From Periweissella ghanensis (GTDB taxonomy: Bacteria > Bacillota > Bacilli > Lactobacillales > Lactobacillaceae), in NCBI RefSeq assembly GCF_918814755.1, contig NZ_CAKKNT010000002.1, positions 62,001-126,000 on the forward strand: a stretch of 64,000 bases of DNA, given 5' to 3'. The position numbers were made by a program, and so were the translations under genes. Positions within the stretch are counted from its first letter, which is position 1, and each line of letters starts with the position of its first letter. Positions 49,156 through 58,463 of this stretch are shown here, piece after piece. Below the pieces are notes generated by a model. That model did not search any database and was not told the origin of the DNA. It saw only the letters and a list, made by a program, of their open reading frames with translations.

Positions 49156-50034
49156 ATGTTACGTTCATTATATTCAGGTGTTAGTGGAATGAAGAATTTG
49201 CAAAACGAACTCGACGTCGTTGCAAATAATATCGCCAACGTTAATACTATTGGTTTCAAATCTAGTCGGGTTAATTTCCAAGATATTATGAGTCAAAATA
49301 TGCGCCCCGCCGCCGCTGGTAATAATGCAGCTGGTGGCCTTGGTGGAACCAACCCAATGCAAATTGGTTTAGGGGTAACAACGGCATCAGTTGATACGAT
49401 GATGGGGAATGGGGCCCAACAAACAACTGGGAATGGGCTTGATGTATACCTTGATGGACCTGGATTCTTGGTGATGCAAGATACTAGTGGTAGCCAAATG
49501 TATACGCGAGCTGGAGCGTTACAAGTCGATGCGAATGGCTACTTAGTTAATAACAGTGGGGTGAAAGTGATGGGAGCCGCTAATGTGACGGTCAAGGATG
49601 ATTCAACCGCACCAAATTTAGGTACAACATTAACATCAATTAAAATTCCCGCTACGGCCACGGTTAAGGGAGCCACAGTTAATGCTACTGGCACCCCAGA
49701 AATTGGGGCCGATGGGGTAATTACGCAATCTTATGGTGGTACTAAAATTGCCGTTGGTCGGATTGCTGTTGCTAACTTTACGAATCCGAATGGTTTGGCC
49801 AAAGCCGGTGGTACGAACTTTACGGCTAGCCCTAACTCTGGTGATCCGGTAATTAGTAATGCCGCTGCGAGTGGGGTTGCTGTCGTTCGTAGTGGGGCAC
49901 TTGAAATGTCAAACGTGGACCTTTCAACTGAATTTACGAACATGATTGTTGCGAGTCGCGCTTACCAAGCCAACGCCAAATCAATTACCACTTCGGATGA
50001 GATTCTCCAAACTTTGATTAGCTTGAAGCAATAA
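49156..50034 (+). CDS. flgE: Flagellar hook protein FlgE
   Basis: A 292-residue FlgE/FlgG-family protein. The N-terminal motif is MLRSLYSGVSGMKNLQNELD with VANNIANVNTIGFKSSRV, and the C-terminal motif LSTEFTNMIVASRAYQANAK. A Gly/Ala-rich insertion lies near residues 52-65. Its position after flgD marks it as the hook protein; it is short like Bacillus FlgE. GGAGG precedes the ATG. Confidence 0.9.
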   Translation: MLRSLYSGVSGMKNLQNELDVVANNIANVNTIGFKSSRVNFQDIMSQNMRPAAAGNNAAGGLGGTNPMQIGLGVTTASVDTMMGNGAQQTTGNGLDVYLDGPGFLVMQDTSGSQMYTRAGALQVDANGYLVNNSGVKVMGAANVTVKDDSTAPNLGTTLTSIKIPATATVKGATVNATGTPEIGADGVITQSYGGTKIAVGRIAVANFTNPNGLAKAGGTNFTASPNSGDPVISNAAASGVAVVRSGALEMSNVDLSTEFTNMIVASRAYQANAKSITTSDEILQTLISLKQ

Positions 50035-50051
50035 GTACGAGGAGATGATTA

Positions 50052-50246
50052 ATGATTCAATTAACATCATTAGTTGGTAAGCAGTTTTACGTGAATTTTA
50101 ATTTAATTGAACAAATGAACGAAACACCAGATACCGTGCTGACGCTAACGGATGGTAAAACGTTCGCGGTGCAAGAAACGGCCGGCCAAGTTGTGCAGTT
50201 AATTATTGAATTTCAGCAACAGGTTCACCAAAAATTACAAGGATAG
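50052..50246 (+). CDS. FlbD-family flagellar protein (SwrD-like)
   Basis: A 64-residue protein matching the small FlbD family: MIQLTSLVGKQFYVNFNLIE and TPDTVLTLTDGKTFAVQETA. In Bacillus the equivalent, SwrD, supports motor power during swarming. It lies between flgE and fliL, as in other Firmicutes. Confidence 0.85.
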   Translation: MIQLTSLVGKQFYVNFNLIEQMNETPDTVLTLTDGKTFAVQETAGQVVQLIIEFQQQVHQKLQG

Positions 50247-50252
50247 GGAAGT

Positions 50253-50741
50253 ATGGCAAAAGCAAAAGAAGAGAATGTAAGTCGTAAACGGTCACCATTA
50301 ATTTTGGTTGTGATTATTTTATTAGTCATCATTGGGAGTGCGGGTGGCGCGTTTGTAATTAGTAAATATGTTACCAAGACCCCACCATCAGCGTTAGCGC
50401 AAAGTGAATCGCAAGCACTTGCCAGTAAAGTCGTGATGTTACCGTTAGCAGCCTTCACGATTAATCTAGCGAAGACCCCAGATGACAACACCCCACATTA
50501 CATGAAGATTAGTTTAACGGTTTCGTTACCAGATGATAAAGCAAAAGCGGCGTTGAAAAGTAAATTACCAATTGTCCGCGATAGTGTCATTAGTGTCTTG
50601 AGTCAAAAAAGTCAAAACGACATTATTTCAACCAATAATGATCTGCAAACTTTAAAGAACCAATTAAAGAACAAAATTAACAATAATGTCGGCTTACCAG
50701 CTATTCAGGATGTCTACATTACCGATATGGTCTTGCAATAA
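50253..50741 (+). CDS. fliL: Flagellar basal-body associated protein FliL
   Basis: A 162-residue protein with one membrane helix (LILVVIILLVIIGSAGGAFV, ~14-36) and an external domain (MLPLAAFTINLAKTPDDN, then HYMKISLTVSLPDDKAKAAL and IVRDSVISVLSQKSQNDI). FliL stabilises the stator. It is normally followed by fliM and fliY; here the next gene is fliO, 14 bases on. Confidence 0.92.
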   Translation: MAKAKEENVSRKRSPLILVVIILLVIIGSAGGAFVISKYVTKTPPSALAQSESQALASKVVMLPLAAFTINLAKTPDDNTPHYMKISLTVSLPDDKAKAALKSKLPIVRDSVISVLSQKSQNDIISTNNDLQTLKNQLKNKINNNVGLPAIQDVYITDMVLQ

Positions 50742-50755
50742 ACGAGGAAAAACAA

Positions 50756-51112
50756 ATGACAGTATGGTCGATTATTCAAACAATTGTAATGCTCTTAGTG
50801 GTGATTTATTTAATTAATATCACCCTTAAATTACTTGCCAAACATAGTACGCAAAAGGATGCGGCAATTCAAATTATTCAAAAAGTTGCTGTTACCAAAA
50901 CGTCGGCGTTGGCAATTGTTAAAATTGTCGATCAATACTACGTGATGAGTTTAGCCGAACAGCAAAACCAAATTGTTCGTGAATTAAATCCGGCCGAACA
51001 AGCCCAAGTGGCCGCTGAAATAGCAACGCGCCAAGCTAATGCTGCTAAGCCGCAACAAGTTAGTGCCGAATTCACCAAAATATTATTGCAAAAACTAGGT
51101 AAGGGAAAGTAA
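50756..51112 (+). CDS. fliO: Flagellar biosynthesis protein FliO/FliZ
   Basis: A 118-residue protein with an N-terminal membrane helix (IIQTIVMLLVVIYLINITLK) and a small beta-rich domain (IIQKVAVTKTSALAIVKIVD, YYVMSLAEQQNQIVREL). This resembles the FliO core pattern, and the gene lies just before fliP. FliO assists FliP ring assembly. No cleavable signal is seen. The family is weakly conserved. Confidence 0.8.
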   Translation: MTVWSIIQTIVMLLVVIYLINITLKLLAKHSTQKDAAIQIIQKVAVTKTSALAIVKIVDQYYVMSLAEQQNQIVRELNPAEQAQVAAEIATRQANAAKPQQVSAEFTKILLQKLGKGK

Positions 51113-51898
51113 ATGAAAAAGCGAAATTTAGCGATTATTTTGACGTTAGTTAGCAGTATCTGTGTGCTAGCCGTCTTACCAAGCCCGGTGTATGCAATTG
51201 ATATTAATCAAGTGACGGACACTAGTAACAACATTTTTAAAAATATCGGTGGCGGGGCCAATCAATACATTAATACCTTTTTATTGATGACGTTGTTATC
51301 CGTTATTCCAATGATTTTAATTATGATGACGTCGTTTACGCGCATCATCATGGTGTTGTCATTTGTTCGCAGCGCCTTAGGAACCCAACAAAATCCACCT
51401 AACCAAGTGCTCATTGGGCTGGCCTTATTTTTAACTTTTTTTACAATGAAGCCGGTGTTTACCGATGTCTATAATGATGCGATTGTGCCGTATAATCAGC
51501 ACCACATTAGCCAACAACAATTGCTTGATCGTACTGAAAATCGCTTTAAGAAATTCATGTACAAGCAAACTAGTCAAAAGGATTTGAATTTATTTTTACA
51601 CGCGAAGGAAAATAATCTTGGTTCAAGTAAGGCGGTGCCTAAAAACCCCGATAAGATTGATTTAACGGTAATTGTTCCGGCCTTCATTATTAGTGAAATG
51701 AAAACGGCCTTTAGTATTGGTTTCTTGATTTTCTTACCGTTCATGATCATTGATATGGTCGTCTCCAGTGTCTTGATGTCGATGGGGATGGTGATGCTGT
51801 CGCCGATGGTGATTTCATTACCGTTTAAATTACTGTTATTTGTACTCGTTAATGGCTGGTACTTACTCGTCCAATCATTAATTCAAGGCTTTCAATAA
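51113..51898 (+). CDS. fliP: Flagellar export gate protein FliP
   Basis: A 261-residue gate protein with a cleavable signal (ILTLVSSICVLAVLPSPVYA). The family signatures are SFTRIIMVLSFVRSALGTQQ with PPNQVLIGLALFLTFF, and FLPFMIIDMVVSSVLMSMGM. It starts directly after the fliO stop. Normal length. Confidence 0.96.
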   Translation: MKKRNLAIILTLVSSICVLAVLPSPVYAIDINQVTDTSNNIFKNIGGGANQYINTFLLMTLLSVIPMILIMMTSFTRIIMVLSFVRSALGTQQNPPNQVLIGLALFLTFFTMKPVFTDVYNDAIVPYNQHHISQQQLLDRTENRFKKFMYKQTSQKDLNLFLHAKENNLGSSKAVPKNPDKIDLTVIVPAFIISEMKTAFSIGFLIFLPFMIIDMVVSSVLMSMGMVMLSPMVISLPFKLLLFVLVNGWYLLVQSLIQGFQ

Positions 51899-51909
51899 GG
51901 TGGACGGCG

Positions 51910-52173
51910 ATGTCAGTTGGAACAGTTTTAGAAGTAATCCGCGATGCTTTTATCCGGATTTTGTTAGTTGCTAGTCCAGCCCTTGGCGTGGCACTAGTTG
52001 TTGGGGTAGTCATTAGTATTTTCCAAGCGGTAACCCAAATCCAAGAACAAACATTGAGCTTTGTGCCCAAGTTAGTCGCAATTTTAGTGGCGATGATTGT
52101 TTGTGGGAATTTTATGTTAACGATGCTTTTAGAATTTACTAAATCAATCTTTAGAATGATTGCCAAAATGTGA
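51910..52173 (+). CDS. fliQ: Flagellar export gate protein FliQ
   Basis: An 87-residue protein with two membrane helices: LLVASPALGVALVVGVVISI, followed by QAVTQIQEQTLSFVPKLVAI. Standard FliQ length and position. Confidence 0.95.
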   Translation: MSVGTVLEVIRDAFIRILLVASPALGVALVVGVVISIFQAVTQIQEQTLSFVPKLVAILVAMIVCGNFMLTMLLEFTKSIFRMIAKM

Positions 52174-52180
52174 GGTATTG

Positions 52181-52933
52181 ATGGCGCAAGTGCAAGAAGG
52201 GTTGTTGATTTTATGTCGGATTGCGGCATTTATCGCCATTAGCCCGGTATTTTCAGAAAAAAATTTCCCGCAAACCGCTAAAGTTGGCTTAAGCGGGGCG
52301 CTAACGTTGATGGCGTGGCCGGCGGTTACTCATTTTACGGGAACGCAATCATATCTCATTTTTGCGTTACTAGTCATCAAAGAAGTCATTTTTGGCCTCT
52401 CGATGGGCTACATCACGAAATTGATTTTTAGTGCCGTCATGTTAGCTGGTAGTGTGATTGACTTTCAAATCGGATTTTCCGCCGCACAATTGTATGATCC
52501 GTCATTTGAATCATCAATGTCACAATACGGCCGGGTTTATTACTGGTTAGCCTTATGTGCATTTTTTATAACCGGCTTGCATCGGTTATTAATCAAAGGG
52601 ATTCTCTTATCATTTCAAGTCGTTCCGCTTGGGGGCATTAACTACAGCGGAGCCACGATTAACGGGGTGGTCCAAACGTTTGCCGCTTCCTTTGCGATGG
52701 GGGTGAGCTTAGCCGCTCCATTAGTGGTTGCCTTAATCACGATTGATATTACCTTGGGGTTTGTCTCACGCACGGTGCCGCAATTGAATGTGTTGATGAT
52801 GAGTTTGCCCGTTAAACAGGCGTTAGGATTTTTAATTACTCTGATTTTATTACCAAATATTTTGAGTATGTTGATGCGTGATATTCCTAATTCAATTCAA
52901 ACGATGTGGGACTTTATTCGTTCAGTGAGGTAG
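52181..52933 (+). CDS. fliR: Flagellar export gate protein FliR
   Basis: A 250-residue membrane protein with about six helices and the family segments FIAISPVFSEKNFPQTAKVG and AGSVIDFQIGFSAAQLYDPS. The ATG at 52181 has GAGG five bases upstream, at the fliQ stop; an in-frame ATG inside fliQ is rejected. flhB begins four bases after it. Confidence 0.94.
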   Translation: MAQVQEGLLILCRIAAFIAISPVFSEKNFPQTAKVGLSGALTLMAWPAVTHFTGTQSYLIFALLVIKEVIFGLSMGYITKLIFSAVMLAGSVIDFQIGFSAAQLYDPSFESSMSQYGRVYYWLALCAFFITGLHRLLIKGILLSFQVVPLGGINYSGATINGVVQTFAASFAMGVSLAAPLVVALITIDITLGFVSRTVPQLNVLMMSLPVKQALGFLITLILLPNILSMLMRDIPNSIQTMWDFIRSVR

Positions 52934-52936
52934 CCA

Positions 52937-54004
52937 ATGGCGGAAGATAAAGCAAATAAAACTGAAAAACCCTCCGCCAAACGCTTACGGGATGCCCGCA
53001 AACGTGGTCAAATTCCAAAGAGTCAGGATTTAGTTATTGCGCTGTCATTACTCGGTTTTGCGTTAGTGCTTGAACCAATGTGGTCCAATGTCGGTGGGTA
53101 CTTAGTTAATTATTTAACGGCGAGTTTTGAAAATATTAGTCAAACCAAAGTTGCGTTTAATACGTTACCACGGCTTGGTACGCAATCGATTTTGATGCTG
53201 TTCATTTTAGCCGGGCCATTTATGCTGCTGGCCGTCATTATTGGGTTACTCGGGAATTTATTTCAAACCGGAATTTTATTTACGGCCCAGCCGTTGAAAC
53301 CGGATTTTAAGAAAATTAATCCAGTCACCGGGATTAAAAATTTTTACAGCATGACGACGCTAGTCAATTTAGGCAAAACGCTGTTTAAATTTATCGTCGT
53401 GAGCTTCATTGCCTATGGGGCGTATCAACAAGCGATTCCCACGATTGTTAATTTAGCCGCGATGGGGCCCCAAGATGTGTTCCACTTTGTCTTAACATTT
53501 GCCCATGATATCGCGTTAAAAGTGGCCTTGTTTTTATTATTTTTGGCCGTCTTGGATTATGTGTATCAACGGTATAGCTTCTTCAAACGGTTACGAATGT
53601 CCAAGCAAGAAGTTAAAGATGAATACAAGCAAAATGAAGGGGATCCCAAGATTAAAGCCCAACGTCGTGCCCAATATCAACGGCTACTACATAACTCGGT
53701 CGCTAAAGTTAAAGAAGCCACGGTCGTCATTACTAACCCGACCCACTTTGCAATTGCCATTAAATACGATAGTGCCGTTGGGGTGCCCGTCGTATTAGCA
53801 AAAGGGGCCGATGAAATTGCCCAAAAGATGAAAGCCGAAGCGAAACGGCTTGATATTCCAATGATTGAAAATCGACCGGTGGCGCGGGCGTTATTTAAAG
53901 CCGTTGAACCGGGTGAATTCATTCCCGCTGAATTATTTGAAGCCGTTGCTGGGATTATTGCCGTCGTATACAAGTTAGAAGCCGAAAAGGCCGGTAAGAT
54001 TTAA
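52937..54004 (+). CDS. flhB: Flagellar export protein FlhB
   Basis: A 355-residue export-switch protein. The N-terminus DKANKTEKPSAKRLRDARKR and four membrane helices are followed by a cytoplasmic domain with the self-cleaving NPTH motif at residue 267 (VITNPTHFAIAIKYD). Cleavage there lets FliK switch export from hook to filament proteins. Normal length. Confidence 0.96.
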   Translation: MAEDKANKTEKPSAKRLRDARKRGQIPKSQDLVIALSLLGFALVLEPMWSNVGGYLVNYLTASFENISQTKVAFNTLPRLGTQSILMLFILAGPFMLLAVIIGLLGNLFQTGILFTAQPLKPDFKKINPVTGIKNFYSMTTLVNLGKTLFKFIVVSFIAYGAYQQAIPTIVNLAAMGPQDVFHFVLTFAHDIALKVALFLLFLAVLDYVYQRYSFFKRLRMSKQEVKDEYKQNEGDPKIKAQRRAQYQRLLHNSVAKVKEATVVITNPTHFAIAIKYDSAVGVPVVLAKGADEIAQKMKAEAKRLDIPMIENRPVARALFKAVEPGEFIPAELFEAVAGIIAVVYKLEAEKAGKI

Positions 54005-54026
54005 GAAATACAAGAGGATTGTCAGG

Positions 54027-56102
54027 ATGCAAAAAGCCGCCAAAAAAAGTTCCAAATTTAAAACAGCTGATATATTAATCGCCTGCCTTGTGTTAGGAAT
54101 TATGGGCTTAATCATCGTGCCATTACCACCATTTGTGCTTGATTTCTTAATTGTTATCAACTTAACGGTGGCGATGAATATTTTACTGATTACGTTATTT
54201 ACTAAATCAGTGTTAGAATTCACGACTTTTCCAACGTTATTGTTAATTACGACGATGCTCAAGCTCGGTTTGAATATGGCCTCAACACGGTTGATCTTAA
54301 CAGATGGTTCCGCCGGTAAAGTAATTGAAGCCTTTGCCGATGTGGTAGCCGGGAATAACTACTTAGTCGGGATTATTTTGTTCGTGATTATCATGGTTGT
54401 CCAATTGGTCGTTGTGACAAATGGGGCCGGTCGGGTATCTGAAGTTTCAGCCCGGTTTACTTTGGATGCGATGCCTGGGAAACAAATGTCAATTGACTCG
54501 GATTTAAACGCCGGTTTGATTGATCAAAAAACGGCCCAACGTCGCCGCAATGATTTACAGCGTGAAGCTAATTTCTTTGGGGCCATGGATGGGGCTAGTA
54601 AGTTCGTCAAAGGAGACGCGATTGCTAGTGTCTTGATTGTGGCCATCAACTTACTTGGTGGGGCTGCGATTTTCTCAATTGGCGGTAAGATGACGATTGT
54701 GGAAGCCCTTAGTAACTTTGGGAAGCTTTCTATCGGGGATGGCCTAGTTAGTGCCGTGCCATCATTGCTAATTTCGGTAGCGACCGGGATTATTGTGACC
54801 CGTTCGGAAAATAACAAAAGTTTTGGGTTGGAAATTAAAGCTGATGGATTACGTAATCCGAACTTATTTAAAATTGTTGGGGTAATTTTAGTGCTCTTGG
54901 CCTTAGTGCCCCACTTTCCATTCTTGCCCTTTATGTTAGTTGGGATTGGTTTGTTTGCGGCGAGTTACTTCATCAAACAAAAAGAAGATCAACGCCAAAT
55001 TGAAGCGAAGCGTGAAGCACAAATTCTAGCTTTGGAACAAAAAAAGCAAGCCGAAGAAGAAGACGAATCAGTGGCGTCATTCCAAGTTGAACCGATTGCG
55101 ATTGAAATTGGGTATGGCTTGATTTCAATTGTCGATGATTCGGTTGAAAACAGCTTGATGAAGCGAATTGTTGGTATTCGAAAACAAAGTGCTCGTGAAC
55201 TAGGAATTTTAGTTAGCCCGGTGCGGATTCGCGATAATTTATATTTAGCAGCCAATGATTACTCAATTAAAATTCGCGGGAATGAAGTTGGTAAGGGTGA
55301 TATTTACCTGGATAAATATATGATTATTAGCCAAGGGGATGATGATTTTCCGTTTGACGGGATTAAAACCAAGGAACCCGCGTTTAACTTAGATGCGATT
55401 TGGATTGAAGCCAAGGACAAAGAAAACGCTGAACTCCAAGGCTTTACCGTCATTGAACCGCTCACGGTTATTACGACGCACTTAAAAGAAATTATTTACA
55501 GTCACGCGCCAGAACTCTTGGGCCGGCAAGAAGTTAAGAAGTTACTTGAAGGGATTAAAGATCAAAGCAACGTCGTGATTGATGAATTAATTCCAGATAT
55601 TATGCGGCTTGGTGAAGTTCAAAAGGTGTTGCAAAACTTATTAGATGAAAAAATTCCGATTAATGATTTGGCTACGATTTTAGAAACGCTCGCCGATTAT
55701 GGGCTCGTGACCAAAGACGGAGAAATGTTAACCGAATACGTCCGTCAAGCGTTAAAACGCACGATTGCTGCCAAGTATGTTGGTGAAAATGACAAGATTA
55801 ATGTCGTGACATTACACCCCCAGCTAGAAGAATTAATTGGTAACAGTATTCAACAAACCCCAACTGGTTCATACCCAGTACTACCCCCAGATACAGTTAA
55901 TAAGCTCTTACAAGCCGTTGGAACCATTCAACAAACCTTGTTAGTCCAAGATTTGAGCTATGTTATTTTAACGTCACCGAAAACGCGGTTGGCCTTGCGT
56001 AAGTTAATTGCCTTTAACTTCGCGGATACCCCAATCTTGTCATTAAATGAAATTCCTAATGAAGTGGCCATTGAAGCCATTGCGACCCTTAGTCTTGACT
56101 AG
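54027..56102 (+). CDS. flhA: Flagellar export gate protein FlhA
   Basis: A 691-residue protein. The N-terminal membrane half has eight helices with the FHIPEP loop (DAMPGKQMSIDSDLNAGLID, then RRNDLQREANFFGAMDGASK), and the cytoplasmic docking domain fills the C-terminal half. Normal length. In most Firmicutes flhF and flhG follow; here fliA comes next, 32 bases on. Confidence 0.97.
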   Translation: MQKAAKKSSKFKTADILIACLVLGIMGLIIVPLPPFVLDFLIVINLTVAMNILLITLFTKSVLEFTTFPTLLLITTMLKLGLNMASTRLILTDGSAGKVIEAFADVVAGNNYLVGIILFVIIMVVQLVVVTNGAGRVSEVSARFTLDAMPGKQMSIDSDLNAGLIDQKTAQRRRNDLQREANFFGAMDGASKFVKGDAIASVLIVAINLLGGAAIFSIGGKMTIVEALSNFGKLSIGDGLVSAVPSLLISVATGIIVTRSENNKSFGLEIKADGLRNPNLFKIVGVILVLLALVPHFPFLPFMLVGIGLFAASYFIKQKEDQRQIEAKREAQILALEQKKQAEEEDESVASFQVEPIAIEIGYGLISIVDDSVENSLMKRIVGIRKQSARELGILVSPVRIRDNLYLAANDYSIKIRGNEVGKGDIYLDKYMIISQGDDDFPFDGIKTKEPAFNLDAIWIEAKDKENAELQGFTVIEPLTVITTHLKEIIYSHAPELLGRQEVKKLLEGIKDQSNVVIDELIPDIMRLGEVQKVLQNLLDEKIPINDLATILETLADYGLVTKDGEMLTEYVRQALKRTIAAKYVGENDKINVVTLHPQLEELIGNSIQQTPTGSYPVLPPDTVNKLLQAVGTIQQTLLVQDLSYVILTSPKTRLALRKLIAFNFADTPILSLNEIPNEVAIEAIATLSLD

Positions 56103-56134
56103 GTATACAAATAAGTTAAAAGGAGTGCGTTGCT

Positions 56135-56854
56135 ATGTACGAAATCGATGTTGAAACAAAAATTTTAAGTTATTTACCGTTAGTGCAGCGAGTAGTTAAT
56201 CGCTTAGCAATTAAAAATTTTGATTATTCCAAAGATGACTTATTTAATATCGGGGTAATTGGTTTAATTGATGCCATTCATAAATTTGATCCAACTAAAA
56301 AAGTCCCGTTTGAAGCGTATGCCACTTTTCGGATTAAAGGTTCAATCATTGATGAAGTCCGGAAACATGCCAAAATTTCGCGTAATCGGATGGCTATTTT
56401 AAACCGATTTTACGCCGTTAAACATGAATTAACGATGGCTCTTGATCGTGAACCAACGGATGAAGAAATCACCCGCAAAATGCAGATTTCTAATACCCAA
56501 CTCAATGAAATCTACGATAGTATGCATTTTTTGGCGAGTGTTTCCTTAGATTCAACCTTATTTTCCGGCAGTTCCAATGGTGAAGAAGGTTTCTCACTCA
56601 AAGAAATGTTACCCGATACAACGCTCCAAAGTAGTGATGCACTGTTAGAACAAGATGAGCAACGCCAAGTTTTACGCGACAAAATCGGGCTCTTACCGGA
56701 ACGCGACCAAGTTATTTTGAACTTATACTACGTTGATAACTTAACGCTCAAAGAAATTGCGATTGTCTTAGATGTTTCAATCGCGCGTGTTTCACAACTC
56801 CACGGCAAAATTGTTGCCAAATTAAAAACTATGATTGAAGAGGAACTCGCATGA
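56135..56854 (+). CDS. fliA: RNA polymerase sigma factor FliA/SigD (sigma-28)
   Basis: A 239-residue alternative sigma factor for late motility genes. Region 2 has LFNIGVIGLIDAIHKFDPTK and FEAYATFRIKGSIIDEVRK, region 3 ALDREPTDEEITRKMQIS, and region 4 LPERDQVILNLYYVDNLTLK with a helix-turn-helix. AAAGGAG precedes the ATG. It overlaps the next gene by four bases. Sigma-28-like sites occur before motA and before the chemoreceptor gene. No flgM anti-sigma gene is in the window. Confidence 0.95.
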   Translation: MYEIDVETKILSYLPLVQRVVNRLAIKNFDYSKDDLFNIGVIGLIDAIHKFDPTKKVPFEAYATFRIKGSIIDEVRKHAKISRNRMAILNRFYAVKHELTMALDREPTDEEITRKMQISNTQLNEIYDSMHFLASVSLDSTLFSGSSNGEEGFSLKEMLPDTTLQSSDALLEQDEQRQVLRDKIGLLPERDQVILNLYYVDNLTLKEIAIVLDVSIARVSQLHGKIVAKLKTMIEEELA

Positions 56855-57552
56855 TTCGTGCCCTGGATACATTACAAAATAACTTCGATTTGCTAATTCA
56901 ACGGCAAGCTAATTTAGCTAGTAATATTGCTAATGCCAATACGCCTGGCTACATGGAGCAAAACCTGTTTCAATCAACTTTGCGCGAGGTGCGCTTACAT
57001 AATTATCAAGGTGGTAAATATATTAACAGCTTTAATGATGCCGGTGGTTTTACCTTTGGCAATGAGCTTAGTGGTAGCCGCTTAAACACCAATAAAGGGG
57101 CGATGAAAACAACCGGGTTGCAAACTGATTTTGCGATTCCCACGGCTGGTTTTTTCAACGTCCAAATGCCAAATGGTCAAACTGCCTACACCCGTAACGG
57201 GAATTTCCGTCTCAATGACCAAAACCAATTGGTAACACAAGATGGTTATGCCGTTTTAGGTCAAAATGGGCAACCCATTGTCGGCACGGATAACCCACCA
57301 TTTAAAATTACCAATTTTGCTAACATCAGCCAACTGGCTAACCTTGGCAACACATATTACACCAGTCCCACGCCGGGAACGCCCGTCACGACTCAAGTTC
57401 AAGCGGGGATGCTTGAGCAAAGTAATGTTCAAATTGCTGATCAGATGACATCGATGATTCAGATTTCCCGCGAATATGAAGCCAATCAACGGGCCCTTTC
57501 AATGAATAATGCCACCCTGGATAAAGCCGTTAATCGTCTCGGCGCTCTTTAA
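56851..57552 (+). CDS. flgF: Flagellar basal-body rod protein, FlgF/FlhO type
   Basis: A 233-residue rod protein. The N-terminus IRALDTLQNNFDLLIQRQAN with LASNIANANTPGYMEQNLF and the C-terminal VQIADQMTSMIQISREYEAN are those of the FlgF/FlgG family. As the first of two adjacent paralogues it corresponds to Bacillus FlhO. It overlaps fliA (ATGA). Confidence 0.88.
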   Translation: MIRALDTLQNNFDLLIQRQANLASNIANANTPGYMEQNLFQSTLREVRLHNYQGGKYINSFNDAGGFTFGNELSGSRLNTNKGAMKTTGLQTDFAIPTAGFFNVQMPNGQTAYTRNGNFRLNDQNQLVTQDGYAVLGQNGQPIVGTDNPPFKITNFANISQLANLGNTYYTSPTPGTPVTTQVQAGMLEQSNVQIADQMTSMIQISREYEANQRALSMNNATLDKAVNRLGAL

Positions 57553-57571
57553 TTAATTTGAGGAAAAATAA

Positions 57572-58351
57572 ATGAACATTCAAAGTCTCTTACAAGTCAA
57601 TAAAGCCGGGATGAACGGTAACCAAAATAACTTAGATATCATTGCCAATAATTTGGCTAATTTAACCACGACCGGTTTTAAAGCCAAGAGTGGGGCATTT
57701 GGGGCGACCCTTAACAATCAAATCAATAACCAAGAAGTACCATTAGCAGCAACCAGTAACCAAATGGCGCTTAACACCGGCTTAATTGTGGGAAGTGATA
57801 TCGATGACTTCCGCCAAGGGGGCTTGCAAACGACCGGCCAAAAAACCGATTTTGCCCTCCAAGGGAATGGCTTTTTCGGGGTGCGCGATGCCAACAACCA
57901 ATTATTGTTGACGCGGGTTGGGGATTTCAAGCGGGATGCCCAAGGTACGTTGGTAACAGATACTGGCTTGCACGTTGCGACAACTGATCGCATTCCGCAA
58001 AACCAATGGCCGCAAGGTGAAATGGCCGTGAGTGCGAATGGTGATATCACGATTCAGACGCCCCAAGGAAGTGTTGCGGTGGGTCAGTTAAATATTTACC
58101 AACCGCGCAGCTTAAATGATTTGCAACCGGCCGGCAATACGATGTATCAAGCCCAAGGTGGGGCCGTCCAAATTATTAACGGAACCCCCGGTGCCGGTAG
58201 TATTACGCAAGGGGCCTTGGAAAATGCCAATGTTGATATGGCTAGCCAAATGGCCGATATGATTTCAACCCAACGGGCTTACCAATTAAATGCTAAAGCG
58301 TTACAAGCGACGGATAATATCTTAAATGTCACAAATAATTTCAACCAATAA
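57572..58351 (+). CDS. flgG: Flagellar basal-body rod protein, FlgG/FlhP type
   Basis: A 259-residue rod protein: LDIIANNLANLTTTGFKAKS at the start, DFALQGNGFFGVRDANNQLL in the middle, and ANVDMASQMADMISTQRAYQ at the end. Paralogue of the preceding gene and equivalent to Bacillus FlhP, the distal rod. GAGG precedes the ATG. A terminator follows. Confidence 0.9.
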   Translation: MNIQSLLQVNKAGMNGNQNNLDIIANNLANLTTTGFKAKSGAFGATLNNQINNQEVPLAATSNQMALNTGLIVGSDIDDFRQGGLQTTGQKTDFALQGNGFFGVRDANNQLLLTRVGDFKRDAQGTLVTDTGLHVATTDRIPQNQWPQGEMAVSANGDITIQTPQGSVAVGQLNIYQPRSLNDLQPAGNTMYQAQGGAVQIINGTPGAGSITQGALENANVDMASQMADMISTQRAYQLNAKALQATDNILNVTNNFNQ

Positions 58352-58353
58352 CT

Positions 58354-58380
58354 TTAATTTAGCACCATTAATTCCGATAA
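58354..58380 (+). promoter_or_regulatory. Possible sigma-28 promoter before the chemoreceptor gene
   Basis: TTAA (58354-58357), 15 bases, TCCGATAA (58373-58380). Seven of eight -10 bases match GCCGATAA and the spacing is right, but the -35 is one off. A terminator-like hairpin lies just downstream of the implied start. Confidence 0.5.
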
Positions 58381-58397
58381 GTACTAATGAAAGTTTA

Positions 58398-58431
58398 GCT
58401 AATTAGCAAGCGTTGCTTTAGCAAATTTTTT
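58398..58431 (+). terminator. Terminator after flgG
   Basis: GCTAA..AGCAA pairs with TTGCT.TTAGC with a two-base bulge, followed by AAATTTTTT. It would end the flagellar operon, and also lies in the leader of the chemoreceptor gene if the 58.37 kb promoter is used. Confidence 0.65.
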
Positions 58432-58463
58432 AAATCACAGGTAGATAGCGGAAGGAAGTTATT

